In this document: positions 9,978-21,430 of the stretch, piece by piece
Layout of the letters: each line of letters begins with the position of its first letter
How positions within the stretch are numbered: position 1 is the stretch's first letter
Assembly: GCA_020064725.1 (NCBI GenBank)
Contig: JAGTWJ010000019.1
Span: 186,001 to 250,000, forward strand
DNA length: 64,000 nucleotides
Direction: 5' to 3'
Origin: Drechslerella dactyloides
Lineage: Eukaryota > Ascomycota > Orbiliomycetes > Orbiliales > Orbiliaceae
The notes under the pieces: model-generated
The model's input: the letters and a program-made list of their open reading frames with translations, nothing else
The model's database searches: none
Told to the model about the DNA's origin: nothing
Position numbers and translations under genes: made by a program

Positions 9978-11261
9978 GGCAAGCCTTTGTCGATGTCATA
10001 GATATATCATGTAGCATTTTTGTAATTTTGCTACTAAGTCGTCTCGTAAACCAAACCCTCCAACTGTGTAGGTTTGGCTTGCGAGACCACTACTAAACCT
10101 AATTTGCTCCGTTCCCTGATTGATTTGCGATTCAGTGTGAATACAATGTTTCATAAGCTAGACGCTGTCAGCTGGAGCTATAAAACTGGCGAGTATTGTC
10201 ACCACGACACAAGTTACTCCCTGCCCGTCTGTCTTCGAGACTTACCCAGACTGCTAAAACTTACCATCGATTTTCTGCAAGGGGGGTGAGTCAGCGTATC
10301 CCAAGGTTCGTTATATATTTTAAACTTCTATCCTTCTTTCTTGCCTTTTAACACAAGTTATCGCAGTTGTAAGCTTCCACACGTCCAATGGCCAATGGGA
10401 TTGTCGGCATAGTTAGCAGAGCGGCTTGCAAAAGCGGTGCGCGTGCGCACAATCTTGCAATATACATGGTTAGGGTTGTTTAGCTGACGACATCACTACA
10501 AGCTTCCTGTTATATCTACCTAGTAATAAGTCTCATAATTTCGAAGGCATAATGTTATCCGGATTACCTCTGATATTGTTGTACTCACATTGTTACATTC
10601 ACGGGTAGCGGCGCACCAGCTACCCAATAAACTATATGAATGCCCTTTTCTTGCCAAAACAAGGGTATACTGATAGGGGCTTCAATCTTAAAGGCGGGGC
10701 TACAGTTCAAGTATAAACAGAAGTATGCATATGGTCGTCAATTGGCAGTCCGAATAAGTTGCGAGCCAAAAAGCTATAACTTAGAAAACATATACACTAG
10801 TCATGAGCTTATGCTCCAATTATTTTCTGGCATGTGTGGATTAATAGCCTGAACCCTAGTGCTAGTTCCTTTAGGCTTCATCATGGTTTTCAAGACTGGT
10901 AAAAAAACAAGCACAGATTGTCCGCTAAATGCCATATTGACTCCTCGGTCCCAGGTAGCCAACCTTTAAAAAAGATTATTTTTTTGTTTTTTACCGTAAA
11001 CAGGGAATAAATCGCCGCGGCCACCACATATAAATGTAAGTTTTGAATTTGAATCGTACGTCACTCTAAGGCTCAAAGGTTTGAACTCCCGGTTCGCCCA
11101 CGAAGCCGCAATGCAGTAATATATCAAACTGACAAAAAATATTGTAAAAGCAAGACAAAATCAATCAAGTAAACTAAACAAAGTTTCTTAGCGATTGATG
11201 ACGGTGCAGCGCCCATAGGGCCCGTTACATGCTAACGTTCATGGATAGATATATATATTGA
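9978..11261. other. intergenic, no supported gene
   Basis: About 1.3 kb. The frames at 10074-10289 and 10640-10852 are short and featureless. A ~20-bp word, GGTTTGGCTTGCGAGACC at ~10070, recurs with small changes at ~13986, upstream of the EST1-like gene. Confidence 0.4.
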
Positions 11262-13502
11262 TCACCACACTATTGAGCTTTGAGGCGCCGAGAATAGGTA
11301 ACAACGCGGGTCGTACTCGATCCAAGGCGTGAAGCTCGTCAGGCGAAAAAGTAGCCAGAGAATCTTCTCCTCACGATAATCATTTATAGATCGGACTTTT
11401 ATCCATTCATGACATTTTGTCGGGTTACTGACCGGAAAGTAGCCGTCTCCAAAATAGTTGCGTGTTATTTCTAGACCTCTCATGTAATACTCTTCGTTAA
11501 GAGGGTAAGGATAAGATCCTTTTCGAGCGAGAAATTTTTGGCTATCATAGATGCGCTGAAGCGCTATAAGGTCGCCCCTCCGTTTTCTGATAAGTTCTGT
11601 GCCGCATCGCGCAAGCTCAACCCAAGGGAAGTTGTCAATCTCAACTATCGCCATCCTCTTTGGGTCGTCTTTCGCATAATCTAGGAATATTAGCCAAATG
11701 TGGATATGAGGTAGAAAGATTTTCCTCTGGGTGCAAGCCATGGCGAGTATAGCAAAAGCCAATTTCTGTGTGTCAGGGAGTAGAGAATTGGGGCTCCAGG
11801 ATAGGCTCGCTGCATTCGGCTCGACGGTACGATGATCAAAAGGTACTTTCAAGCTGCGTTTAGTGTCTGCAGCCATCGGTCGGCCCGTTTCTAGAGTTGA
11901 TAGATAACAAGATGCGACGCCGCAGATAGCAACCATAGCCAAGTTCGGATCGAAATCAGGTTTAGTATGAGTGCTTAACAACCACCACATGATATCGGGA
12001 CGCTCATCTTTATTATCTCGCAAGGTACTGATAGGAGGAAACTTGGAGACATGTGAGAGAACAAATCGATTCGTGCTACAGGAATCTTGAAGGCTTTTCA
12101 AACCCTGGACACTTTTTAGGGCAGAGAGATCCGGATTCATGGCTGCTAATGCCCTGTACAGGTTGAAGAGTCGGTGTAATGGATTCGGACCAGAAACCAG
12201 CGCGAGACGGTGATAAATATGGCCTTCGCCTGGCCGAAGCGCCAATGAGCGAACGTACCAAGTGCGAGCAGAATCATTCCACTGCCCGGGTCCAACTTTA
12301 TCGCTACACGGTGGATTGTAGGGCGTTGTGGATCCTAGCGTGGCTATATGTCCAAGATACATAGTCCAGAAGAAATCCAAGCTTGGAAGAAGGCGTTGCA
12401 TAGAAAGTAATTTGTTGCGGGATGAATAGAAAATCGTGTCCAGGGATACACGATTCACTGGTAAAAATCGTGCTCCAATGGACAATGGATCCAATATACC
12501 GTTCTTCCACATCCTCGACGGGATTTGGTACGTCGATATACGTCGCCGGAGTCCTCCAGAATTTGGCCAGAGGGCAGCTACGCAAAAGTTATGGTAGCAG
12601 TCGAGAAGGTCCTCATGGATGGTAGCAAAGCCTTTCCAAAAACCACTTTTCAGACGCGGTATTTGTTGAGTTCTATTGATCAAGGACAAGAGATTGAAGT
12701 TGACGTCTCTGCACAACTTCTCATAGCTGACAAGGAGACTATTAAGGCTATCAAGTTTTGTAGCTAAGAGATCTGAAGATAGCTGAACAGTCGTTGCCTG
12801 TAGCCACAGCCTGTCAGGCCGCCGGAGTTGGTTTCCTAGAACGAGATCCAAGATGAACTCGACGGAAGGATCGTGTGCCCAACTATCAGAAACAACCTGA
12901 ACTGGAGCCCGAGTGACGAAAATTGGAACAGGAGCGCCAGCAGAAGAAAACGAGCTAGCGAAAGGGACCTTGGGAAAGGCAATGGCGGGAGTGACGAGAT
13001 TCCGAGTAACCGGAGAGCTGCATGCAGGAGGTGGAGAAGCAGGAAGCGTTGAACTAGAAACTGGTGGCCTAGGGAGGTGAGGCATAAGAGGTGGTGGCAA
13101 CGACGGAGCAGACACATTAACATCGAAAGCCAGTGCCACGGGGCAAGCACTAGATGCTTTATCAGGTACGGGACGGCGTCTCAGGATCTTTTTAATTCCA
13201 GAGTTCGATTCAAATTTTCGTTGACTTTTTCGAAATGATCGGCGCCCTGGCTGATGCAGACGAGGTGGAAGAGAGCGAGGAACATGGGTGTCAGGATCGA
13301 GATTCCCCTTTTTCGTTGATAGATCAGGTTCTGTTAGACTTGTTTTTGTACCATCTAGGCCGGTTTGGACGTCTTTCTCCTCTTCAGTGCCGTTGTTATC
13401 GACGCCTTTGGGGTAAGGGCTAAATGCCATCACAGGTGAAAGGGGTGCGGTCAACGACGCCTTTCCGGCCTTCGTGACTGCTATCTCATTCGACGTTGAC
13501 AT
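11262..13502 (-). CDS. EST1/SMG7-like DNA/RNA-binding-domain protein
   Basis: Uninterrupted 746-residue frame with an ATG start. Residues 1-200 are Pro/Ser-rich and disordered with basic patches (RRSFRKSQRKF). From ~215 the protein is helical. The segment RTWYVRSLALRPGEGHIYHRLA then NPLHRLFNLYRALAAMNP matches the signature of the Est1 DNA/RNA-binding domain, where a TPR-like pair is followed by a statement of order A...YY.RAL.L.P..G..W.QL. That family (EST1, SMG5/6/7) works in telomerase recruitment and nonsense-mediated mRNA decay; in filamentous fungi it is expanded and the roles of the extra members are unclear. No C-terminal PIN nuclease motif is visible. A paralogue ends at 221 in opposite orientation. 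Confidence 0.65.
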   Translation of the reverse strand: MSTSNEIAVTKAGKASLTAPLSPVMAFSPYPKGVDNNGTEEEKDVQTGLDGTKTSLTEPDLSTKKGNLDPDTHVPRSLPPRLHQPGRRSFRKSQRKFESNSGIKKILRRRPVPDKASSACPVALAFDVNVSAPSLPPPLMPHLPRPPVSSSTLPASPPPACSSPVTRNLVTPAIAFPKVPFASSFSSAGAPVPIFVTRAPVQVVSDSWAHDPSVEFILDLVLGNQLRRPDRLWLQATTVQLSSDLLATKLDSLNSLLVSYEKLCRDVNFNLLSLINRTQQIPRLKSGFWKGFATIHEDLLDCYHNFCVAALWPNSGGLRRRISTYQIPSRMWKNGILDPLSIGARFLPVNRVSLDTIFYSSRNKLLSMQRLLPSLDFFWTMYLGHIATLGSTTPYNPPCSDKVGPGQWNDSARTWYVRSLALRPGEGHIYHRLALVSGPNPLHRLFNLYRALAAMNPDLSALKSVQGLKSLQDSCSTNRFVLSHVSKFPPISTLRDNKDERPDIMWWLLSTHTKPDFDPNLAMVAICGVASCYLSTLETGRPMAADTKRSLKVPFDHRTVEPNAASLSWSPNSLLPDTQKLAFAILAMACTQRKIFLPHIHIWLIFLDYAKDDPKRMAIVEIDNFPWVELARCGTELIRKRRGDLIALQRIYDSQKFLARKGSYPYPLNEEYYMRGLEITRNYFGDGYFPVSNPTKCHEWIKVRSINDYREEKILWLLFRLTSFTPWIEYDPRCYLFSAPQSSIVW

Positions 13503-15949
13503 TATATCCCAGGCACTATATCACCACCCAGCAGTGATAATATTAACAGTATATATAATTCCACTGATACGAATGATAGTTTCTTGATGCTAGATTCGCG
13601 CTATTGAGTAATGAGACTTCGTCGAGCTTGAACGGTTTTAACGAGTAATTTCTGGGGCGGGTTCCGAATTCGATGACCATCCGTAGCTATGGGATCTTGC
13701 ACCCTTATTTATACCATTTCTAGGCCAGTCACATGCTTGCAGCAGGATGGTTCTGTGGCACAGTTTCCTTTCTTCGCAATGACTACCAGACACTTTCAGT
13801 TGGCGCTGAAAATGACCGCTGCGAGTCCAGGGCAAGTTTCGATAGCGTAACGTTTTTTAACCAGTATCAACGGTAGCATTCTCTCAAGAGCCATTGCGAT
13901 GCTAAGCCAAAAATACTCCTCTATGAATCGCGGCTTGGTTATTGATACCAATACTTTAATATTTGCCTAGAACGTGAACTCTGTGGGTTTGGCTTGCGAG
14001 GCCGCTTAGACTTTACTCAACCTATGCATGTCTTTTTCCATCCATATAATGCATATCGCGCGCACGATAGCACCTAAATTCAAGCCCACGTTTCAACATC
14101 ACAACAGCGCGATCTCCTTTCATTTTTTGATATTGAGACATAAGATTGATATTATCTTACCCTTTTGCAGTTAATTCGCAGAAAAAGTTATTCTTCTCTT
14201 ATTCATAGCTGGACCAGTCTTCATGCATCTTTAAATCATCTATGAATGTAATCAGCAGCCATTACACCAGATCACCACCACTACATCACATAACTCAAAA
14301 ATATCAGTCTAGAATTCTAGACTTAGCAAATCTGCAGATTTCTCGAAGGCTTCAAGTTTAAACAGATACGTCAAGAGATCCCTTGCGTACTGGGACATCG
14401 ACATTATCACTAACATATCTCCAATCCCAGCATTTTAACTAGTTTCGAATTACAAATACAGCTATTTTCGCATTGCAATTAGAAATTCTCAACAAAAGTA
14501 TCACTTGCAATCGTCGAATGAACCAACCCCTGACTATAGTATGAGCTTCATATATATTACCTACAGCCGATTTACTCAACGTTGTGGTGTTGCGCAGAGT
14601 TGCATGCTACTAGTATTCCTTGTCCATAAAGCCTTGTACTCCCATCTTGCCCCCCAAACTATTCGCTCCTGGATGTCTATGCTGATATCCACTTAAGCGA
14701 GATAGAGACACGCTTAGCTACCTTTACCGTCGGATAGTTTTACCCACCTACAAAGGTTTAAATCAAGCACTTAATATCTCAGTACGGGGTTCATTGATTG
14801 AGAACCTAGTCACGTATGTGTACTATATTATAGTCATTGCCAGATGAAACTTGAAAGCCATCATCCGCAAAGACTTAAGTTGCTAGTAGCAGTGGCCCTA
14901 TATATATTTTACGTTCGACAGCACATATAGCATGATTGTAAAATTATTGTGGAATTAGCCAGGGGATTATCATCTTATATAATGTATAATTTTGCTTGTC
15001 TAAGACTTACAGTCTGTGAGCTGGACTACGATGTTACTGATGGATATATGTAAAGGGGAGTCTGGTTTGTGAGTTATGATGGAGGATAAACTTGAGATAC
15101 AGGTTTAGTTGATTATCGGATATTATGAATTAATAAGGTTGCTGAAAACTGCCCAAGAAACATGTATAAAAATCCAAGTAAGGATGGTGATAAGCCTATC
15201 TAAATTCATTCGGTTGACCTGCCTTTCCAATTACCAATAAAGGCTATGAAGGATACTTCAGCCTAAGCGTATATCACCAAGACACATTCGCGTGCGACGA
15301 TTTTATAAGCCATACTATTCATTAGGTGCACATGTTTATATAGACGATCATTCATAAGACATCGAAGCCCCGATGATTAACCGCGCAAGGCATCTCCCGT
15401 CGTCTAGCCAGAAGGCCCAAACGCTTGAAAGTTCCAATGGGGATAAGCACACTTCCTTAAAGTTATATCATGTCACTACTCTACCAGACCCTCTTGATCC
15501 CTCATCCGGTCTTTCGCCTGTTCTCTGCGTGCGCAGTCGTGGCGTCGACGTCCAGCTTCTATCGTCGAGGATAAGGTCGCGTTACTGTGACTATTGTTAA
15601 CTTCAAAGCCAACTTCAAGCAGAAGCCTTGTTCAGGCAACTGTATTTTCCGTCTTACTGTTTCAGAAAGCGCCTCTTGACGAGGATGAACAACGTAACAT
15701 GCAAGAGTTGGTGCCCTCAGGCTATCTTGCTAAGCCTGACCAAGCTTTTTTGGGTATAGCTTCAATAAGTCGGAAATTACTGAAATAGGAAATCACAAGG
15801 TCAAGAAGTATTTCACTACTCAGTGGAATAGCTTCCTTTACAGACATCCCCATGGAACAGATTACGAGACGGGCTAGGCGTATGCTACTACACAGAACGC
15901 AATAGCAGACCCCAATCAGGACCGACACATCTCTCATGATGACTCACGG
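13503..15949. other. gene-poor intergenic region
   Basis: About 2.4 kb with only short frames (for example 15373-15600 and 15594-15788) that have no recognisable content. The word GGTTTGGCTTGCGAGGCC at ~13986 repeats one at ~10070. Confidence 0.35.
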
Positions 15950-16350
15950 TCACGTGAAATGCTCATGCTCACTGCTCAATATCTTGGCGAGCATGAGCAC
16001 TACGCACAAGACATCAATACATCCCCGGGACACATGTATCGTAAAACATGTATTTAACTTCTTGAGAACCATCGGTTAACTTCCAGATATTAGTACCTTA
16101 ATAGTTCTTACCATTTACTTTTGTTGTTACACACTCTAGTTTCGATGGTTATCATTGCACACCGAGAAATACCTGTACCTTTCGGCCGGGAATCGAACAA
16201 TAGTAACTGAGAGTCAGAACTTCGAAGCAAAGTACGTTCTACCCAAGGACTTGGGCGGAAATGGAACAATATGGTAGATGAGTGGACTGGGGCTGCTGCA
16301 ATAGGCTATAAAGCCAGAAAGCCACAATACATTGACGTAGCCCTAGTCAC
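15950..16350 (+). mobile_element. LTR retrotransposon remnant (LTR 3' part plus start of internal region)
   Basis: The stretch to 16268 is a diverged copy of the 3' half of the solo LTR at 35923-36557. Shared blocks in the same order include GAGCAC...CACAA.ACATCAA.ACATCC, CTTGAGAACCATCGGT, TTGTTACACACTCTA and ACTGAGAGTCAG. It ends in AACA, as LTRs do. The ~80 bases after it (from ATATGGTAGATGAGTGGACT) match, in reverse complement, bases 29290-29370. There they also follow an LTR end, so they are the start of the element's internal region. No coding capacity remains. Confidence 0.6.
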
Positions 16351-17546
16351 TCTAGTGCGTACATACTTCCCTGTTCTAAGATCTGGCAGTGTTATATAGC
16401 AATCCAGGTCATGGAATGTAAGCAGTTCAGCATGTGGGGCAGTTTGCGCCAGACAGACTGCACAGCAATTTGCATGACTGTACTGTCATATAGTCCGCAA
16501 TATAGTCCGGAAATTACCCAAATACACGACCTCATGGAGCCCCGCAATGCAATCTATAGACTATGTCACAATACACATCAGCATGCATGTAAATGACAAC
16601 CTGCATATCATAACTGTCACACTCCTATCTGGTATGCCGGGCAAAACGTACTAACTTCGAGTACCTGTCTCTTAGCTACTAAACCGCAGGGGTTCTTAAT
16701 AAAGGGAATAAATATATTATTACAAAATAATAGCACAACACCTAAATATCCTGTGTAGATAAATTTCCATAGAAGATGCCGTCTAATATAGTATATACAG
16801 TAAGAGAGTACTCATTCACCTGGTGGAAAAAATTTCTGTATTGAATCCAGGCCTGTGCAGGTAGAGATTGTAAAGTGCCGGGCCTTACAATGGATGTACT
16901 GTTATATAGGAGGATTACACTCAGATATATTTATCTTGATATCCATTAGACCTTCAAGTTCCTAATTCAAGTTTCTTACCAAGTTTAGAAAGCTTGGCAA
17001 CGTACAGGTGGAAGGTGTGATGTGATAGCCGCATCTTTGCATGGCCAAGCCGGCGAACAGCGGACAAGCCCCTTCAGGAAGATTGGCTGTCAGATTGAAG
17101 ATCAAGCCACAGCGCCACAAAGACGTGACGCATGCGCCCAATCCCTTCTTGCCTCATGATAAGAAGTTATCGATCCTATGCCATGTATACAAATATGAGC
17201 GTGCCCGCTCATGTGCTTGCTCGTTAAGGGAAAATAGACATCATGTTACCCTGACATTAGTTACGGCAAGTGATATTGAGCAACCTTCGTTCCATTATTA
17301 AATCTGTATTACACACAACCTCCAAAAATGCACGCGACACCGGCAAGAATAAAAAGAGGATAGAGAAAAGGATACGAAGAGATTTTCCGAATTAAATCCA
17401 TAAAACATCGTCAAAAAATCAAAGAAATTCCAACTGCCCCAGATTCCTTTTCATGAACTCCTAATTTTCCGTACCACTCGCACCAAAACAACGCACCAAA
17501 ACGCTCACGTTGCGCACACCGCGCGCACGACACAGCACACACACGT
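16351..17546. other. AT-rich intergenic region
   Basis: About 1.2 kb. Frame 17041-17301 is unsupported; its DNA around 17125-17160 (GACGCATGCGC then CCTTCTTGCCTCAT) resembles ~27227-27262. Nothing else recognised. Confidence 0.3.
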
Positions 17547-18295
17547 CTACTTCCTCATCTTTTTGACTCGAGAGGCTGACACCTCTCGAACTGCCCCGGT
17601 AGCAGCTCGCTTCTTGCGCCCTGATGACTGTGGGGTCAACGTTCCCACCTCTTTCTTCACCTTCACAGGAGTCTTAGGCTCCGTACTCTCCTTGGGAGCC
17701 TCCTCCCCAGAATCCTCCCCTAAACTCAACTCTATAGGATCTGCGGTGGAGCCGCCGCGAGTGTGCGTCAAGCCACACAAGCACACGCCCTCTTCCCAAA
17801 GGCGGCGGCTCACCCTAAAACGTGGCGGAACAGAGTTGGCGTATAAGCTTTGTAGCTCAGGAGGGAAGGCGTGGTCCGTGTCTGGCAGGTCTGGGATTTG
17901 CCCGGACATGTCAGCATTCCAAATAGCTGCGCTAAGAACGATCTCTAGTTTCAATTTGTTGACGCGAACGTAGTCGCGGTAGCTGGTCAGGCGATGCTCA
18001 AGGGAAGATTCCTCGAGAGATGGACAAAGTGGATCGAACTGGCGCCAGGCGGTCCAAACATTCGCCAACTCACGCCCAGCTTTGTCTATTTAATTGTATT
18101 ATGTTCTTAGTATGAGTTCTTTCTTACGATGGAGGTATACATCAACTTACGGTATAGAGTGCGCTTATGTTCCGAAAGGTTTGCGGCTTTAGCGAAATCC
18201 CAGCCGTAGGGGCAGTCGGGGTGTCTCTTCACATGTCCAGGTGGGTCGCCTTCAGGGATGGGGGAGCTTGCGAGCTTGAGGCTGTGCGACGCCAT
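17547..18295 (-). CDS. unrecognised nuclear-type protein, two exons
   Basis: Exons 18295-18151 and 18085-17547 give 227 residues. The 65-nt intron (GTAAGT donor, AATAG acceptor, with a second AAAG acceptor six bases on) joins phase 1 to phase 1 and produces LYHKAGRELANVWTAWRQF. The N-terminal exon has HPDCPYGWDFAKAANLSEHK. The C-terminal third has a possible SUMO-interaction-like acidic patch (DPIELSLGEDSGEE), then KVKKE, GRKKR and a final RVKKMRK, pointing to a nuclear protein. I know of no named domain. The two acceptor sites spaced six bases apart could give two isoforms differing by two residues. Confidence 0.65.
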
Positions 18296-18307
18296 TTTAA
18301 AATGTAA

Positions 18308-18365
18308 AGTGTTAAATGATTAATGATCGTTAGTGACCCTTAATAGCCCTTATTGGCCGTTCGCC
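18308..18365. repeat. short degenerate repeat of TTAAYGGTNACTAACGG type
   Basis: Lies just upstream of the 18295 start. In reverse complement it resembles 19730-19790 (see that entry). Confidence 0.35.
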
Positions 18366-18729
18366 GATAGCTCACATACGTTTAACTCTGGTGGGGTGAT
18401 GATGAGTGGAGCTGGTGTGACAATGCCGCGGTGATGTTGAAGGATGATGGGGAGAGATCGATTGAAGGGCAGCGAAGCATGGTTATTTATACTCGTGCCT
18501 TCTGGAGCTTACTAATCGTCTTGGCAACCCCGCACCTTCTAGATGACGCCTGAATTCGCCGGATCGCCAGTTGGGGATCGAGCGGTCCCTTGCGATGTCA
18601 TGATGTTCCTAATTCTCATACATTTTATATGGGAGCTGGCAACATATATACACGTAAACGGGACTCGCGAGCCCCAATTGCAGTGCGTTGTAAAAAATGC
18701 AACAGTACAACACATCTCTCCACATAAAC

Positions 18730-18945
18730 AAAACCGTGAGACAACGGAAAGGGGGAGCCAGCAGGAGAAAGAACCGGCCGGAGGGAAAGAACTTAAAGCC
18801 GGATGAAAATGCGAAGGTGGTCGGATCCGCTGAGAGGAAAGGACGCGAAGCCGGCTGAAAAGGCCCGAGAGGGGACGTAAAGCCGACCGGAGACGTGAAG
18901 CTTCAAAACCGGCCGAACAGGTGAGAGAAGCGGAAGAGTCGGCCA
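18730..18945. repeat. degenerate tandem repeat, GCCGG-GA-rich units
   Basis: Several imperfect ~40-base units share an (A)AAGCCGG core followed by a GA-rich spacer. No frame stays open across them all. Confidence 0.4.
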
Positions 18946-19115
18946 GTAAGGCTGTTCTTATCCTAGATGCGAGGGCGATAGGTGCTATTTGACCGGTGGA
19001 AGCGCATATTTGGGAAGATGGGGATGTTCGCGAGGTTGAGTGCTTTCGGCGGCTGGCAGCTCAAGTTTATGGAACCACATGCATACACGTCTCACTTGAA
19101 AATAACAGCAAGATA

Positions 19116-19588
19116 GCGCACACGAGTTCACATTCGTCGCCACGAGGTGTTGCAAGCAGGTATCTCCGAGGGATGAACGCTCTGAGACTCCACATCTGCT
19201 GCGGCCGACGAAGCAGCAGAGAAGTATTAAACAAGAGCCTCGCTCCGATCCACTGGAGCCTATTACGGAGCAAGGCGAGCAGAATGAGTTAGAGGAAGAG
19301 ATCCCAACGGATATCGACGAAGATATATTTGCCCTTCCGAGTCACAGTCAGGGTTACCAAGAGCGGAGTCAAGAACATGAACACCAGGATGGAGCCCGTG
19401 ACGGGGACCACCAAGATGTGGACCAGCGCCAGCACCACGACGAGAGCCAGGACGAGGACCACCGTGGCCGGGAGGAACCCGAGGAAGAGATAGTATCACA
19501 ACCAGCTCAGCCCTCTAGCTCGATGATGTCTTCTCGCACGAAGTCCGCGCCGAAGAAGCGCGCACTGCGAAAGCGAGGTCATGCTTGA
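19116..19588 (+). pseudogene. acidic, His/Gln/Asp-rich open frame without a usable start
   Basis: A frame stays open from about 19116 to the TGA at 19586-19588. Residues include EPITEQGEQNELEEEIP, then repeated QDx/HQD/QHHD and EDEDH-like acidic stretches, and a basic end (KKRALRKRG). Composition is protein-like and biased, but there is no ATG in the first two thirds; the only ATGs lie near the end. It could be an exon of a spliced gene whose 5' part is not visible (an AGCAG acceptor occurs at ~19158) or a remnant. A minus-strand frame over the same DNA is a compositional shadow. Confidence 0.35.
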
Positions 19589-20479
19589 AATGGCAGCCAG
19601 TGCCACCCCGCAGGCCATCGCGTAGCGCCGCGGGCAAGAATCCTAGACGCACGCTCTAGAGCGGAACAGCTCGAGCTTGCGCATTTTGATTGGCGACAAT
19701 CGTGCTAATGGCTCTTGCACATTGAAGGGGGCCATTAACGGTTATTAACCGTCACTAGCGGTCACCAACGGTTGTTAACGGCTATTAGACATTTTTTCGA
19801 TCCGTTTAAAATCAGAGCTGGGATCTATGGCCCCGTCTATATATTCTTCTGCAACCATTGATGCATCTCTATGGTTAGTCCATGGCGAGGAACTAGGATT
19901 TGTCGAGCCGAAGACACGAGTTAAATCATGGTACAGATGGAAAGGCAATACCAACACGACTCAAACGGATATACAGAAATCTTGTCTTATCTTTTATTTA
20001 TTTCCCTCTAGGACGCCCGTAATACAAGAGGTATCCATAACAAAGCAAAGCGCAAAACGCAAAAAGCACCTCAGAACACTACACGTGTGCAATAAGACAA
20101 AAGGAAAGAACCCCTTACCTGTTGAAACTAAAAGGCTTGAAAAGGAGCTGCTGCCAAGGCACATGCGGTCCCAGGACTCAAGGAAAGAAGAAAAAAAGTA
20201 GCGGTAATATTAGAGCAGTGATAGAGACCATATATAAGAGCGTAGAGACACTCGCAGGGGAAGTCCTGACATCAAAAATGAAGCTGAAGAGAAATCTTAG
20301 TCGAGGGCTACTGGGCGGAGTAAATAGACTTAACGGTTAGCTTTGAAAGTTCGAGAGGAAAGTCGCCAATTCCTTGGGTTCGAAATGGAGAGGGGTATCC
20401 GCTTTGCGAGGCGTCAAGTCCAAAGCCCACGATTGTTCGGAACAAGTCAATGGCGTATTGTAGTTTAGTTGAAAGGAAA
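19589..20479. other. intergenic with short GTTAACGG-type repeats
   Basis: At ~19730-19790 the DNA is a run of imperfect ~11-base words (AACGGTTATTAACCGT, CACTAGCGGTCACC, AACGGTTGTTAACGG) with local palindromes. Frames at 19827-20340 look like chance. Confidence 0.35.
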
Positions 20480-20760
20480 GGCTCTTATAGCAAATGCTTC
20501 CAACAAACCAAATCCAAGCGGAAGCGGGACCGCCCTCCTCGACCTTGAGTAACAAAGGCTCCGTTGATGTGAGGCAGGACACCACCGTTCGCAATAGTGG
20601 CTCAGATGAGGGTGTCTAACTTTTCGCCTCCACGGATGGCGAGCTGCAAGGGACAAGGGGTGATACCCCTGACCTTCGGATCCTTTGCAGCTTTGCCGAC
20701 GAGTTCGATAGCTTCAGCGGTTACGTACTCCAGAACGGCGGTGACGTAGACGATGGCCAC
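20480..20760 (-). pseudogene. decayed histone H2A.Z-type copy
   Basis: Reading the minus strand from ~20756 gives VYVTAVLEYVTAE, then ELVGKAAKDPKVRGITP, then LQLAIRGGEKLDTLI, a stop, ATIANGGVLPHIN. This follows the H2A.Z histone fold (VTAVLEYLTAEVLEL, NAAKD.K..RITPRHLQLAIRGDEELDTLI-R-ATIA.GGVLP.IN). The R before ATIA is a TGA, consistent with CGA to TGA. A frameshift follows, because LLLKVEEGG, matching the normal continuation ALLLKVEQ, is in another frame. The N-terminal tail and first helix are not found. A dead gene fragment; any function is unlikely. Confidence 0.75.
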
Positions 20761-21430
20761 GATGTCGCAAAAGTGTGAGTCAGTACGATGTCGACATCGT
20801 GCGTGGTTGGTATTCGAGGTTGGATGAAACCTGCACCGGAGGATCTTAGCTTTAGTTCCAATCTCGCATGACCCTGGGTATCTCTCTCTTGAGGAACGTT
20901 TGACACGACCGCATAGGAACTGTAAGAGAAGGACAAGTAAGCATTACGATCTCGCTCTCCCAAGCAACAGCAGAGATGGATCCCTCGTAGGATGGAAGAA
21001 CTCGTGAATATAGACCTAGGGCCCCGTTGTGTCATGTAATGCAGAGCATCGTACCTTCCCTACCCTTGAATCTCAGCTGCTTGTTGTTTCAATCCAAAGG
21101 TGACGGTGCTACAAGCGTTAGAGGCGCTGGGGTTTCTAACATAATTTAGTCATACGAGGCTTATAAGCCACGCGAGGCTTTACAGGTCGCACGAGGCTGT
21201 GTTGTAATATCAAGTTGTTGGTAGGATGTAGGATCCGGAGAAATTCCGCCTTACAAGAGCACAAGGCTGGAAGACTTTGCAGCATTTTCAGACAATTCCA
21301 AGCTTTATCTTCCATCCCCCGCTCGGTTTTCACGTTGCGACATCGTCGGATTGTCTAAATTTGATGCCGCTCTCAGAACCCTCAGTTTGGTGCATTGCAG
21401 CTCGACTTCAAACTCGAACGACAACTTCGG
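20761..21430. other. intergenic upstream of the NLR gene
   Basis: About 670 bases with no supported gene. Short direct repeats CGAGGCT occur at ~21155-21200. Confidence 0.35.

Noticed and set aside
11055..11120. possible tRNA around GGTTTGAACTCCCGGTTCG
   Set aside because: No cloverleaf can be formed; only B-box-like words.
19263..19499. Gly/Pro/Arg-rich minus-strand frame
   Set aside because: It is the complementary reading of the acidic His/Asp/Gln-rich plus frame; compositional shadow.
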